Positions 7,544-15,511 of a stretch of DNA of 64,000 bases are shown here, one piece after another. A program made the translations under genes and the position numbers. The notes under the pieces were generated by a model that saw only the letters and a list, made by a program, of their open reading frames with translations, did not search any database and had not been told where the DNA came from. This stretch comes from VRUE01 sp963822295 (GTDB lineage Bacteria > Actinomycetota > Thermoleophilia > Solirubrobacterales > 70-9): positions 62,001-126,000 of the forward strand of contig CAWGHD010000002.1 in assembly GCA_963822295.1 (NCBI GenBank), written 5' to 3'. How positions within the stretch are numbered: the stretch's first letter is position 1; every line of letters begins with the position of its first letter.

Positions 7544-10500
7544 ATGGCAGGCAGCGGTAAGAACCGGCTGCCGCTGTCGCTGAGGCGGCCGCGGACGGTG
7601 CTGGTCGTCGCCCTCGCGGTGATCATCGCGCTCGGCTACATCGGGCGCGATGTCGAGGACAAGCTCAACCCGACCTCGCTCGACGTTCCCGGCACCGACG
7701 CGAACGTCGCCAACAAAATGCTCGAGCAGTACTTCGGCGACTCGGCGCCGTTCGCGATCCTGCTCCAGGGGCCGAAAGCGTCGATCGACGAACAGGGGCC
7801 GCGGGTGGTGCGCGCGCTGCGCGAGGACCCGAAGGTCACCACCGTCTCGCCGTGGGACAAAGGCAAAGTCGGCAACCTGCGGCCGGCCCCGGACAAAGCG
7901 CTGATCCTGGCGGACTTCCACGTCACCGTGAACGACGCCGTTCGTTACTCGGTCGACGAACTGAACGAGATCCTCGACGAAAAAGTCGCGCCACCGGTCG
8001 AATCGACCCAGACCGGGTTCGCGACGCTCTCGCGGGCGATCCAGGACGAATCGATCCACGCCACGCACCAGAGCGAGCTGATCGCCCTCCCGATCCTGCT
8101 GCTCGTCCTGCTGCTCGTCTTCCGCTCCCCGGTGGCGGCGCTGATCCCGCTCGCCTTCGGGGCGATCACCGTGATCACCTCGCGCGGGGTGCTGGCGATG
8201 ATGTCCTCGGCGATCTCGATCGACGGCTTCGCGATGACGGTGAGCACGATGATGGGGCTCGCCCTCGGCGTCGACTACGCGCTGTTGATGGTCTCCCGCT
8301 TCCGAGAAGAGCTCGCCGAAGGGGCGGCGCCCTACGAGGCGGCGGCGATCACGCGGCGCACCGCGGGCCGCACGACGATCTTCGCCGGCAGCACCCTCTT
8401 CCTGGCGATGGTGGTCTCAGTGCCGATCCTGCCGGGCGCCCTGCTCGTCTCCCTGGCCGGGACCCTGATGGTCGTCGTCATCCTCAGCGTCTCGGTCTCG
8501 ACGATCGTCGCGCCGGCGCTGATGGCGATGCTCGGGGGCAACATCAACCGCTGGCGGATCGGGCGCAGCGACCCGACCGACCGCTCCGCGGTGATGACCT
8601 TCGTCGACGCGGCCCTGCGCCGCCCGGTACTGGCGACCGTCCTGATCGGCGGCATCACCCTCGTCCTCGCGGTCCCCGCCTTCGGCCTCAAGACCGGCCC
8701 GCCGAGCACGGAGCAGCTGCCGAGCAGCAACGACGTCCGCGAGGACTTCGACGTCGTCCAGGAGGCGATCGGCCCGGGCTACGAAGCGCCCTTCGTCCTG
8801 ATCGCCTCGACCGACAACGGAACGGTGACCGAGCGCAAGCGGCTCGACCAGCTCGCCAAGTGGCAGCGGCGGATCGCCAAGGACCCCGGGGTGCAGGCCG
8901 TGATCGGGCCCGAGGAAGTCGCCGAGCGCACCGAGCCGCTGAAAAAAACCGGCAACGAACTTCGCACCAGCAACGAGAAAGGCGGCCAGCTCTACGAGCT
9001 GAACAAGCTCGGCCCCGGGCTGGAGCGCGCCGCCAACGGGGTCTCCCAGATCCGCAACGGGCTCGCCCGTGCCGCCGAGGGCGCCGGGCTGCTCAGCGAA
9101 GGCTCCGGCAACGCCGAAGAGGGCGCCCTGCAGATCGCCGACGGCCTCGGCCAGGCGATCGAAGGCGGGGGCCGGGCGGTGCGCGGGATCGGCAAGCTCG
9201 ACGACGGCTCGGGCGAATTGGCCGAAGGCGCCGAAACCCTTGAGGACGGCCAGGAAGAAGCGAAGGCGGGCGCCGAAGGCCTGGTGAGCAGCAGCGGGCT
9301 GGTGGCGAAGAACGTGCGGGCTCAGGTCCTGAGGCGGGCGAAAAAACTGGAAGCCGAACTCAAAAGCATGGAAGCAACCAACCCGGAACTCGCGAAAGCT
9401 GCCGAACGCTCCTTCGAACTAACGCTGTACATCAACGAACTCCACAGCGACGCGCAGGAGGTCCAGGCCTCCGCACAGGACCTGACCAAAGGCGAGCGTG
9501 AACTGGTCAAAGGCTCCAGGAAGATCGCGAACGGCGCCGATAGGCTCAACACGGGCACGACCAAGCTCGAGGGCGAAGCCGGGGAGCTGCCGAGCGGCCT
9601 CGAAGAACTCCGGGACGGCCAGCTCCGGCTCGCCGACGGGATCAGCCGGCTCCAGGGCGGCTCCGAAACGCTCTCGCAGAACCTCTCCGAGGGATTCCAC
9701 CGCTCCTATCCGGTCCAGGCCGGCCTCAACCGGGCCAGCGTCAGGGTGACCAGGGGCGCCGGCTCGATGAGCAAACAGGTCGATCAGATCAACACGGAGT
9801 CACCCGGGCTCTTCGACTCGGGCTTCTTCGTCCTCTCGGCGATCGACGGCGCCCCGCCGGTCGATCGCGAGCAGGCCGGCGAAGTGGTCAGCCTCGAGCA
9901 GGGCGGCCAGGGCGCCCAGATGACGATCGTCTCCAAGTTCACCTTCAACACCGACGGCTCGAAGGAACTGGGCGAGCGGCTGAAGGAAGACGCGGTCGGG
10001 CTCGCCGACGACGCCGACGTCGAGGCCGGGATCGCCGGCGGCGCCGCCCAGCTCAACGACTACGACGAGATCACCCGGGAACGAATCCCCTGGGTCGTGA
10101 TCGCGATCACCCTCGTCACCCTGCTGATGATGATCGTGATCGTGCGGGCGCCGCTGCTGGCGACCGTCGCGGTGGCGCTCAACCTCGCCACCGTCGGCGT
10201 CGCCTTCGGCGTCATCGTCCTGCTCTTCAACGTCCCCGACGGCTACCCGTTCGGAGGCAGAACCTATGTGGACGCGGTCGGCGCGACGGCGATGTTCGGC
10301 GTCGTCTTCGGGCTCTCGATCGACTACGCGGTCTTCCTCCTCATGCGAATGAAGGAGAGCTGGGATCGCGACGGCGACAACGCCGCGGCGATCTCGATCG
10401 GGCTCGAGAAGACGGCGCGGGTGATCACCGGCGCGGCGGCGATCATGATGGCGGTCTTCATCGCCTTCGCCTTCGCCCCGATCGCGACTGTCAGCCAGCT

Positions 10501-10711
10501 CGGCGTTGGCCTGACGATCGCGGTCATCCTCGACGCGACCGTGATTCGCATCGTCCTGCTGCCGGCGCTGATGCTCCTGCTCGGCGACCGGGTCTGGTAC
10601 GTGCCGCCCTGGCTCGACAAGATCCTGCCCGACCTCGATGTCGAGGGCGCGGGCCACGCGCCCACCGCCGTCGTCGTCGGCGGCCCGGCCGACCAGCCCG
10701 GGCGCAGCTAG
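7544..10711 (+). CDS. MMPL/RND-superfamily transporter
   Basis: 1,055 residues with the two-repeat MMPL architecture: a membrane segment at residues 18-36, an outer loop, five helices at about 175-350, a seventh near 368, a very long outer segment (about 395-840), and five more helices at about 845-1030. The second outer loop carries roughly 200 residues of heptad-like repeats rich in LxxG/ADG (residues about 485-720) typical of YhgE/Pip-like coiled coils. Members export lipids or hydrophobic compounds using the proton gradient. The preceding acyltransferase gene suggests a lipid cargo, which is inference. Confidence 0.88.
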   Translation: MAGSGKNRLPLSLRRPRTVLVVALAVIIALGYIGRDVEDKLNPTSLDVPGTDANVANKMLEQYFGDSAPFAILLQGPKASIDEQGPRVVRALREDPKVTTVSPWDKGKVGNLRPAPDKALILADFHVTVNDAVRYSVDELNEILDEKVAPPVESTQTGFATLSRAIQDESIHATHQSELIALPILLLVLLLVFRSPVAALIPLAFGAITVITSRGVLAMMSSAISIDGFAMTVSTMMGLALGVDYALLMVSRFREELAEGAAPYEAAAITRRTAGRTTIFAGSTLFLAMVVSVPILPGALLVSLAGTLMVVVILSVSVSTIVAPALMAMLGGNINRWRIGRSDPTDRSAVMTFVDAALRRPVLATVLIGGITLVLAVPAFGLKTGPPSTEQLPSSNDVREDFDVVQEAIGPGYEAPFVLIASTDNGTVTERKRLDQLAKWQRRIAKDPGVQAVIGPEEVAERTEPLKKTGNELRTSNEKGGQLYELNKLGPGLERAANGVSQIRNGLARAAEGAGLLSEGSGNAEEGALQIADGLGQAIEGGGRAVRGIGKLDDGSGELAEGAETLEDGQEEAKAGAEGLVSSSGLVAKNVRAQVLRRAKKLEAELKSMEATNPELAKAAERSFELTLYINELHSDAQEVQASAQDLTKGERELVKGSRKIANGADRLNTGTTKLEGEAGELPSGLEELRDGQLRLADGISRLQGGSETLSQNLSEGFHRSYPVQAGLNRASVRVTRGAGSMSKQVDQINTESPGLFDSGFFVLSAIDGAPPVDREQAGEVVSLEQGGQGAQMTIVSKFTFNTDGSKELGERLKEDAVGLADDADVEAGIAGGAAQLNDYDEITRERIPWVVIAITLVTLLMMIVIVRAPLLATVAVALNLATVGVAFGVIVLLFNVPDGYPFGGRTYVDAVGATAMFGVVFGLSIDYAVFLLMRMKESWDRDGDNAAAISIGLEKTARVITGAAAIMMAVFIAFAFAPIATVSQLGVGLTIAVILDATVIRIVLLPALMLLLGDRVWYVPPWLDKILPDLDVEGAGHAPTAVVVGGPADQPGRS

Positions 10712-10720
10712 CCCCTCCGG

Positions 10721-11632
10721 CTACTCGTAGCGCTTCTCGAGGCGGGCGAAGAACTCGGGGTCGTGCCCCGGGGTGACGATCGCGTCGGGGTACTCGCGGC
10801 TGAACAGCTTCAGCTCCTGGAGCGAGCGGCGGTAGTTGTGGGCGTCGAAGGGGCGCGGCGCGAGCGGCGCGGTGCCGGCGAGCTGGCCGGAGGTGTAGGT
10901 CGCGTCGCCGCCGATCACGAAGTCGCGCTCCCTGAGGCGGGCGATCACCGACATGTGGCCGGCGCTGTGGCCGGGGGTGAAGGCGAGGCGGATCGAGCCG
11001 TCGCCGAAGAGGTCGTGGGTGCGGCCGAAGGTCGCGTAGGAGTTGACGCTGCCGCGGTCGAAGTCGACCGTGCGGTAATCGAAGGCGTAGTCGTAGTGGG
11101 CGCGCCGGTAGCCGTTCAGCAGCGGCCGCGGGCCGGTCGTCGCGGCCTCCCACTCGACCTCGCTGACGACGAAGGTCGCATGCGGGAACTCGGCGATCCC
11201 CGAGGTGTGGTCGAGGTGCATGTGGGTCATGACGACGATCGGGATCTCCCCGGCTTTCAGGCCCCGCTTGCGCAGCTGGGCGGGGACGTCCTCGCCCTGG
11301 CCCAGGGTCGGCTTGCCGAAGCGGGCGCCGGCCCGGCCGAAGTTCTTGGCGGGGTCGGTGGCGACGGAGGGATGGAGGCCGGTGTCGACGAGGACGGCCC
11401 CGGCGCTCGGGTGGCGCAGCAGGAAGGCGGGGCAGGGGACGCTCATCGCCGGCTCGCCGGTGAGCAGCGCGCGCAGCAGCTTCAGGGTCAGCATGCGGCC
11501 GCCGGGGCTTTCCATCATCGAGCGCGACCAGGTCACCTGGCCGGCGAGGATCGGCTCGACCGTCACCGTCGCGCCGGGCGTCCCTCCGGCGAGCGGCTCG
11601 TGCAGCGGCTTCGCCTCGACGTGGACCTTCAT
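10721..11632 (-). CDS. Metallo-beta-lactamase-fold hydrolase, AHL-lactonase-like
   Basis: 303 residues. The binuclear zinc motif THMHLDH, the VDTGLHPS strand, the distal FTPGHSAGHMSV His, the GGDA Asp and a C-terminal TPGHDPEF His match N-acyl-homoserine lactonase-type MBL proteins (AttM/AiiA clade). The substrate is not determinable. The ATG at 11632 is preceded at 9 bases by TAACCT, a leaderless-type -10 box, divergent from the SDR gene. Confidence 0.82.
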   Translation of the reverse strand: MKVHVEAKPLHEPLAGGTPGATVTVEPILAGQVTWSRSMMESPGGRMLTLKLLRALLTGEPAMSVPCPAFLLRHPSAGAVLVDTGLHPSVATDPAKNFGRAGARFGKPTLGQGEDVPAQLRKRGLKAGEIPIVVMTHMHLDHTSGIAEFPHATFVVSEVEWEAATTGPRPLLNGYRRAHYDYAFDYRTVDFDRGSVNSYATFGRTHDLFGDGSIRLAFTPGHSAGHMSVIARLRERDFVIGGDATYTSGQLAGTAPLAPRPFDAHNYRRSLQELKLFSREYPDAIVTPGHDPEFFARLEKRYE

Positions 11633-11641
11633 CCCCGGCGC

Positions 11642-11673
11642 AGGTTACCTGTGGCGGCGACGGGCAATAGGCT
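11642..11673. promoter_or_regulatory. Divergent leaderless promoter pair
   Basis: On the minus strand TAACCT (11642-11647) ends 9 bases before the ATG at 11632. On the plus strand TAGGCT (11668-11673) ends 10 bases before the ATG at 11684. Both fit the TANNNT box that recurs at this distance in the window, and neither gene shows a Shine-Dalgarno sequence. Confidence 0.5.
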
Positions 11674-11683
11674 TCCGCGTCCG

Positions 11684-12535
11684 ATGAGCGAGCAGTCGCA
11701 GATCTTCAGGGCGGGCCTGCTCGACGGCCAGGTCTGCGTGGTCTCCGGCGCCGGCAGCGGCCTCGGCCGCGAGACGGCCCTCGAGCTCTGCCGCCTCGGC
11801 GCCGCGGTGATCGGCTGCGGCCGGCGCCCCGAGCCCCTGGCGGAGACCGCGGCGATGGCCGAGGGCCTGCCCGGCTCCTTCGCGCACGAGCAGCTCGACA
11901 TCCGCGACGAGGACGCGGTCGGCCCCTTCGTCGACGGCGTGCTCGAGCGCCACGGCCGCATCGACGTCCTCGTCAACAACGCCGGCGGCCAGTTCCTCAG
12001 CCCCGCGGAGGCGATCACGCCGAAGGGCTTCCGCACGGTGATCGACCTCAACGTGCAGGGGACCTGGCTGATGACCCACGCGGTCGCGACCAAGGCCTTC
12101 ATCCCCAACGGCGGCGGCAAGGTCCTCAGCGTCACCCTGTCTCCCCACAACGGGATGCCCGGCATGGTCCACTCGGGCGCCGCCCGCGCCGCGGTCGAGA
12201 ACATGATGCGGACGCTGGCAACCGAGTGGGCCCGCTTCGGGATCAGGACCTGCGCGCTCGCCGCCGGCCAGTTCAAGACCGAGACGCTGATGACGAAGTA
12301 TCCGAAGGTCGTCGTCGACAACCTCGAGCGCTCGATCCCGATCGGCCGCGCCGGGGAGTCGGTCGAGTTGGCCTGGCTCGTCGCCTACCTCGCCTCGCCC
12401 GCCGGCGACTTCTACTCCGGGACGACGATCACGATCGACGGCGGGCGCGACAACTGGGCCGGCCCCTGGCCGCCGCAGGCGATCGCCGACGACTCCGGCG
12501 CCCCGGTCGCCGAGGAGCGACGCCCGAAAAATTAA
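11684..12535 (+). CDS. SDR oxidoreductase, peroxisomal 2,4-dienoyl-CoA reductase-like
   Basis: 283 residues with the classical Rossmann motif SGAGSGLGRE (cofactor binding) and LVNNAGG. The catalytic YxxxK is replaced: the position reads VHSGAARAAVENM. This is the arrangement of DECR2-type 2,4-dienoyl-CoA reductases, which lack the Tyr and usually keep a Lys; here it is Arg. Role in oxidation of unsaturated acyl-CoAs is therefore plausible. The TAA stop forms the outer edge of the inverted repeat that follows. Confidence 0.8.
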   Translation: MSEQSQIFRAGLLDGQVCVVSGAGSGLGRETALELCRLGAAVIGCGRRPEPLAETAAMAEGLPGSFAHEQLDIRDEDAVGPFVDGVLERHGRIDVLVNNAGGQFLSPAEAITPKGFRTVIDLNVQGTWLMTHAVATKAFIPNGGGKVLSVTLSPHNGMPGMVHSGAARAAVENMMRTLATEWARFGIRTCALAAGQFKTETLMTKYPKVVVDNLERSIPIGRAGESVELAWLVAYLASPAGDFYSGTTITIDGGRDNWAGPWPPQAIADDSGAPVAEERRPKN

Positions 12536-12583
12536 ATCGCATCACGTTTGCCATGCGATGCATGGCGAACTTGATGCGATTTA
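12533..12583. terminator. Bidirectional terminator-like inverted repeat containing both stop codons
   Basis: Arms of 24 bases (12533-12556 and 12560-12583) are complementary at 22 positions around a GAT loop. The outermost TAA on each strand is the stop codon of each of the two convergent genes. A long A/T-rich palindrome between convergent stops is best read as a shared terminator. Confidence 0.65.
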
Positions 12584-13066
12584 TCGCGGCTCGAGGACGA
12601 CCAGCGGGATTTCGCGGCCTCTGCTGCGCGCCCGGTAGTCGGCGTAGCCGGGCCAGACCCGGTCCAGCTGCGGCCAGAGGCGCTTGCGCTCGTCCTCGTC
12701 GGCGTCGCGGGCATGGACCACCAGCTTCTCGCGGCCGACCTGGACAGTCGTGTCGGGGTTGGCTCTCAGGTTGTGGTACCAGGCCGGGTTCTTCGGGTGG
12801 CCGCCTTTGGAGGCGACGACGACGACGTTCTCTTCGTCGCGGATGAAGAGCAGCACGGCGGTCCGCTTGGTGCCGCTCTTGGCGCCGACGTGGTCGAGTA
12901 GGAGCATCTTCCCCGGCCCGCCGGGGACGTCTTCCCCGAGCCGGCCGCCGGTCGCCCGGTAGATGAACGTGTGAACTCCGACGAAGCGACGGAGGACAGG
13001 CCAGGTTTTGTCCGCAAGATCCAGATACGGGACCTTGGACCTGCCTCCTGTCGCCTCAGCGGCCAT
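12581..13066 (-). CDS. Deazaflavin (F420)-dependent nitroreductase-family protein
   Basis: 161 residues. The block GAKSGTKRTAVLLFIRDEEN, then VVASKGGHPKNPAWYHNLRANP is the signature of the DDN/DUF385 family, split-barrel proteins that use coenzyme F420 to reduce quinones or nitro compounds. The ATG at 13066 lies 3 bases beyond the SDR stop upstream, so the pair is probably cotranscribed. Substrate unknown. Confidence 0.85.
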   Translation of the reverse strand: MAAEATGGRSKVPYLDLADKTWPVLRRFVGVHTFIYRATGGRLGEDVPGGPGKMLLLDHVGAKSGTKRTAVLLFIRDEENVVVVASKGGHPKNPAWYHNLRANPDTTVQVGREKLVVHARDADEDERKRLWPQLDRVWPGYADYRARSRGREIPLVVLEPR

Positions 13067-13068
13067 GC

Positions 13069-13899
13069 TCAGGTGTACATGCCGCCGAACATGCCGCCGG
13101 TGACGTTGATCGTCTGGCCGTGGATGTAGTCGGCGAGCGGCGAGGCCAGGAACAGCACCGGGCCCGAGGCCTCCTCCGGCGTGGCCGGGCGGCCGATCGG
13201 GATGATCGCCGAGGCCATCGCCCGCATCTGCTCCGGGATGCCGAGCTCGATCTTCTCGCCGCCGGGGGCGGTCATCTCGCCGCCCTCCTCTTTGGCCGCG
13301 GTCAGTCGCGTTTCGACGAAGCCGAAGGCGACGGCGTTGACGTTGATCTTGAACTGGCCCCACTCCTTGGCGAGGGTTTTGGTCATGCCGACGACGGCCA
13401 TCTTCGCCGCCGAGTAGTTGACCTGGCCGGCGTTGCCCATCGTCCCCGAGGTCGAGGAGATGTTGATCAGCTTGCGGAAGACCTCCTTGTCTTCGCCTCG
13501 CTCGGCCTTGGCGGCCTCGCGCCAGTGGGGGGCGAGCGCGCGGGCGACGCGGAAGGGGACCACCGTGTGGATGTCGAGCATCGCCTGGAACTGCTCGTCG
13601 GTCATCCGGTGGGCGACGCCGTCCCAGGTGTAGCCGGCGTTGTTGACGCAGATGTCGACCGCGCCGAAGGCGTCGACGGCGGCGGCGACGAGCTCGTCGG
13701 CGGCGCCGGCCTTGGTCAGGTCGCCTGCGAAGACGGCGGTCTCGCCGTCGATCTCGCCCGCGGTCTGCTCGGCGACGTCGGCGTCGAGATCGTTGATGAG
13801 CACCTTGGCGCCCTCGCTTACGAACAGCTCGGCGGTTGCCCTGCCGATGCCGCGTGCCGATCCGGTGACGATCGCCGCTTTGCCGTCAAGAAGTCCCAT
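13069..13899 (-). CDS. SDR oxidoreductase, FabG-like
   Basis: 276 residues with TGSARGIGRA, NNAG and an intact catalytic Ser and YSAAK motif (near residue 165), ending in the family's INVTGGMFGGMY tail. It is a classical NAD(P)-dependent dehydrogenase/reductase acting on a 3-hydroxyacyl or similar substrate. An insertion with charged residues (about 125-140) is unusual for FabG and suggests an actinobacterial beta-oxidation-type enzyme. A good Shine-Dalgarno (aaggagag) lies upstream of the ATG. Confidence 0.85.
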   Translation of the reverse strand: MGLLDGKAAIVTGSARGIGRATAELFVSEGAKVLINDLDADVAEQTAGEIDGETAVFAGDLTKAGAADELVAAAVDAFGAVDICVNNAGYTWDGVAHRMTDEQFQAMLDIHTVVPFRVARALAPHWREAAKAERGEDKEVFRKLINISSTSGTMGNAGQVNYSAAKMAVVGMTKTLAKEWGQFKINVNAVAFGFVETRLTAAKEEGGEMTAPGGEKIELGIPEQMRAMASAIIPIGRPATPEEASGPVLFLASPLADYIHGQTINVTGGMFGGMYT

Positions 13900-13967
13900 C
13901 AGTGTGCGCTCTCCTTACTGGTTCGTGAAATCGGCCCGGGAGGCTACATGGAACGGCGCAATCCTGG

Positions 13968-13981
13968 TTGACCGGCCAGTC
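13968..13981. promoter_or_regulatory. Candidate TetR-type operator TTGACCGGCCAGTC
   Basis: This 14-base near-palindrome sits in the divergent region between the SDR (13899, minus) and the DUF4389 gene (14044, plus). It differs by three transitions from the palindrome at 54636-54649 upstream of the nitrilase-tetR operon, which suggests a shared regulator. Confidence 0.35.
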
Positions 13982-14043
13982 GGTCGCGGAAGGTGGTCGG
14001 CGAACGGGGTCGAATACGTGCGGAACCCGACAAGGAGGGCGAA

Positions 14044-14673
14044 GTGCAAGGCGTGCCGTACCCAGTCGAATTCTCCGTCGAGTACCCGGACAGGGACCTG
14101 AACAGGCTGACGACGTTCTTCCGCCTCTTCACGGTGATCCCGATCGCGCTCGTCTCCGCGGCGATCGTCGAAGGCGGCTACGGCGAATACTCGTACCTCA
14201 ACCTCGTCTACCTCGCCGGAGCTGGCATCGGGCTGGTGGGCCTGCCGGCCGGTCTGATGATCCTCTTCAGGAAGAAATACCCGCGCTGGTGGTTCGACTG
14301 GAACCTCGAACTGCTGCGCTTCGTCGCCCGGATCAGCGTCTACGCCACCCTGATGGACGACAGGTACCCCTCGACCGATGAGCAGCAGTCGGTCCGCCTC
14401 GACTTCCCCTATCCGGACGTCGAGCGCGACCTCGGCCGCTGGATGCCGGTCTTCAAGTGGCTCCTGCTGATCCCCCACTACATCATGCTCGGCCTGCTCT
14501 ACATCGTCGTCTTCTTCGCCCTGATCGGCGCCTGGTTCGCGATCCTCTTCACCGGTCGCTTCCCCAAATCGCTCTTCGAGTTCGTCGAAGGCGTGCACCG
14601 CTGGTACTTCCGGGTGCTCACCTACGGCTTCGCCCTGGCGACCGACCGCTACCCGCCGTTCAGCTTCAAGTAA
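14044..14673 (+). CDS. DUF4389 membrane protein
   Basis: 209 residues from the GTG at 14044, chosen because a strong AGGAGG (14033-14038) lies 5 bases upstream; the ATG at 13993 has no such site. The sequence holds the DUF4389 pattern: PYPVEFSVEYPDRDLNRLTTFF, a hydrophobic pair at residues 28-75, a charged segment, a second hydrophobic region around 140-170, and the repeated W(Y)FRV block ending YPPFSFK. Function unknown; membrane protein. Confidence 0.75.
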   Translation: MQGVPYPVEFSVEYPDRDLNRLTTFFRLFTVIPIALVSAAIVEGGYGEYSYLNLVYLAGAGIGLVGLPAGLMILFRKKYPRWWFDWNLELLRFVARISVYATLMDDRYPSTDEQQSVRLDFPYPDVERDLGRWMPVFKWLLLIPHYIMLGLLYIVVFFALIGAWFAILFTGRFPKSLFEFVEGVHRWYFRVLTYGFALATDRYPPFSFK

Positions 14674-14703
14674 GTGCCGGCGCGGGATGGCACAGCGGTG
14701 CGT

Positions 14704-14709
14704 TAGTCT
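14704..14709 (+). promoter_or_regulatory. Leaderless-type -10 box TAGTCT
   Basis: Ends 7 bases before the GTG at 14717 of the CHAP protein gene. No Shine-Dalgarno is present, which supports this start over the in-frame ATG at 14687. Confidence 0.45.
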
Positions 14710-14716
14710 GCCGCGC

Positions 14717-15511
14717 GTGAGGGCACTAGGGATCGGAGGGCGTCCCCGGGCGAGGAATGCGGTCGGTGTAATCGCCGCCTGCACCGCCCTGGCCCTGGTG
14801 ACGGCGGCTCCCGCCAGCGCCGCCACCGTGACGGTCTCGGGAACGGTCCGATGCATGACCGGTGCGAAGGTCGTCGGCGTCTGGGTGCAGAGCACCGGTG
14901 GCGGCAGCAAGTTTGCCACGCGCTGGGCCCAGCCCGGCGCGGGGTCCGTCAGCGGATACAGCGCGAAGGTCAATTCGGGATCGGTCGAGCTGCATGTCGG
15001 CTGCGGAGGCGAGACGTCGGAATGGGACTCGGATCAGTGGACCCCGAGGGCTCGGATCTCCTCGAGCCGCGGCCTGAACGCGCTGTGCAGCGGCAGGGCG
15101 GGCACCTTCCGCCGGGTGACCTGCGCCTTTCCGGCGCGGCCGAATTCGACCGTGAAGCCGAACGGGTTCGTCGGAGGGAACTGCACCTGGTATGCGGCTG
15201 AGAAATGGAGGGGGGCTACCGCACGCAATCCAAGCTGGAGAGGCAATGCGCTGGAATGGAATGACAATGCGGCTGCCGAACGTTGGACCGTGCTCGGCAC
15301 CCCGGCTCCCAGATCGGTGGTCGTCTTCGAGCCGGGCATCCAGAAGGCGCACAAAATCTACGGACACGTGGCCTGGGTCCAGTCGGTCACCTACCGTCCG
15401 GACGGCTGGTACGTGAACATCGCGGAGATGAACTTCATCGGCTTCAATCGAACCTCTACGCGCACCGTCAAACACGTGCCGGGGATGAGTTACATCTGGG
15501 CTCCGGGGTGA
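14717..15511 (+). CDS. Secreted CHAP-domain peptidase/amidase
   Basis: 264 residues. An Arg-rich start followed by a hydrophobic segment and AAPASAA forms a signal peptide, so the protein is exported. The C-terminal half is a CHAP domain: the catalytic Cys in GNCTWYAAEKWRG, the His in YGHVAWVQSV and the closing NIAEMNFIGFN. CHAP enzymes cleave peptidoglycan amide bonds. Residues 35-140 form an N-terminal Cys-containing region with no recognised domain. The stop overlaps the next gene's GTG. Confidence 0.82.
   Translation: MRALGIGGRPRARNAVGVIAACTALALVTAAPASAATVTVSGTVRCMTGAKVVGVWVQSTGGGSKFATRWAQPGAGSVSGYSAKVNSGSVELHVGCGGETSEWDSDQWTPRARISSSRGLNALCSGRAGTFRRVTCAFPARPNSTVKPNGFVGGNCTWYAAEKWRGATARNPSWRGNALEWNDNAAAERWTVLGTPAPRSVVVFEPGIQKAHKIYGHVAWVQSVTYRPDGWYVNIAEMNFIGFNRTSTRTVKHVPGMSYIWAPG

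Noticed and set aside
12533..12583. Operator or riboswitch
   Set aside because: It lies between convergent stop codons with no downstream gene start, so termination is the simpler reading.
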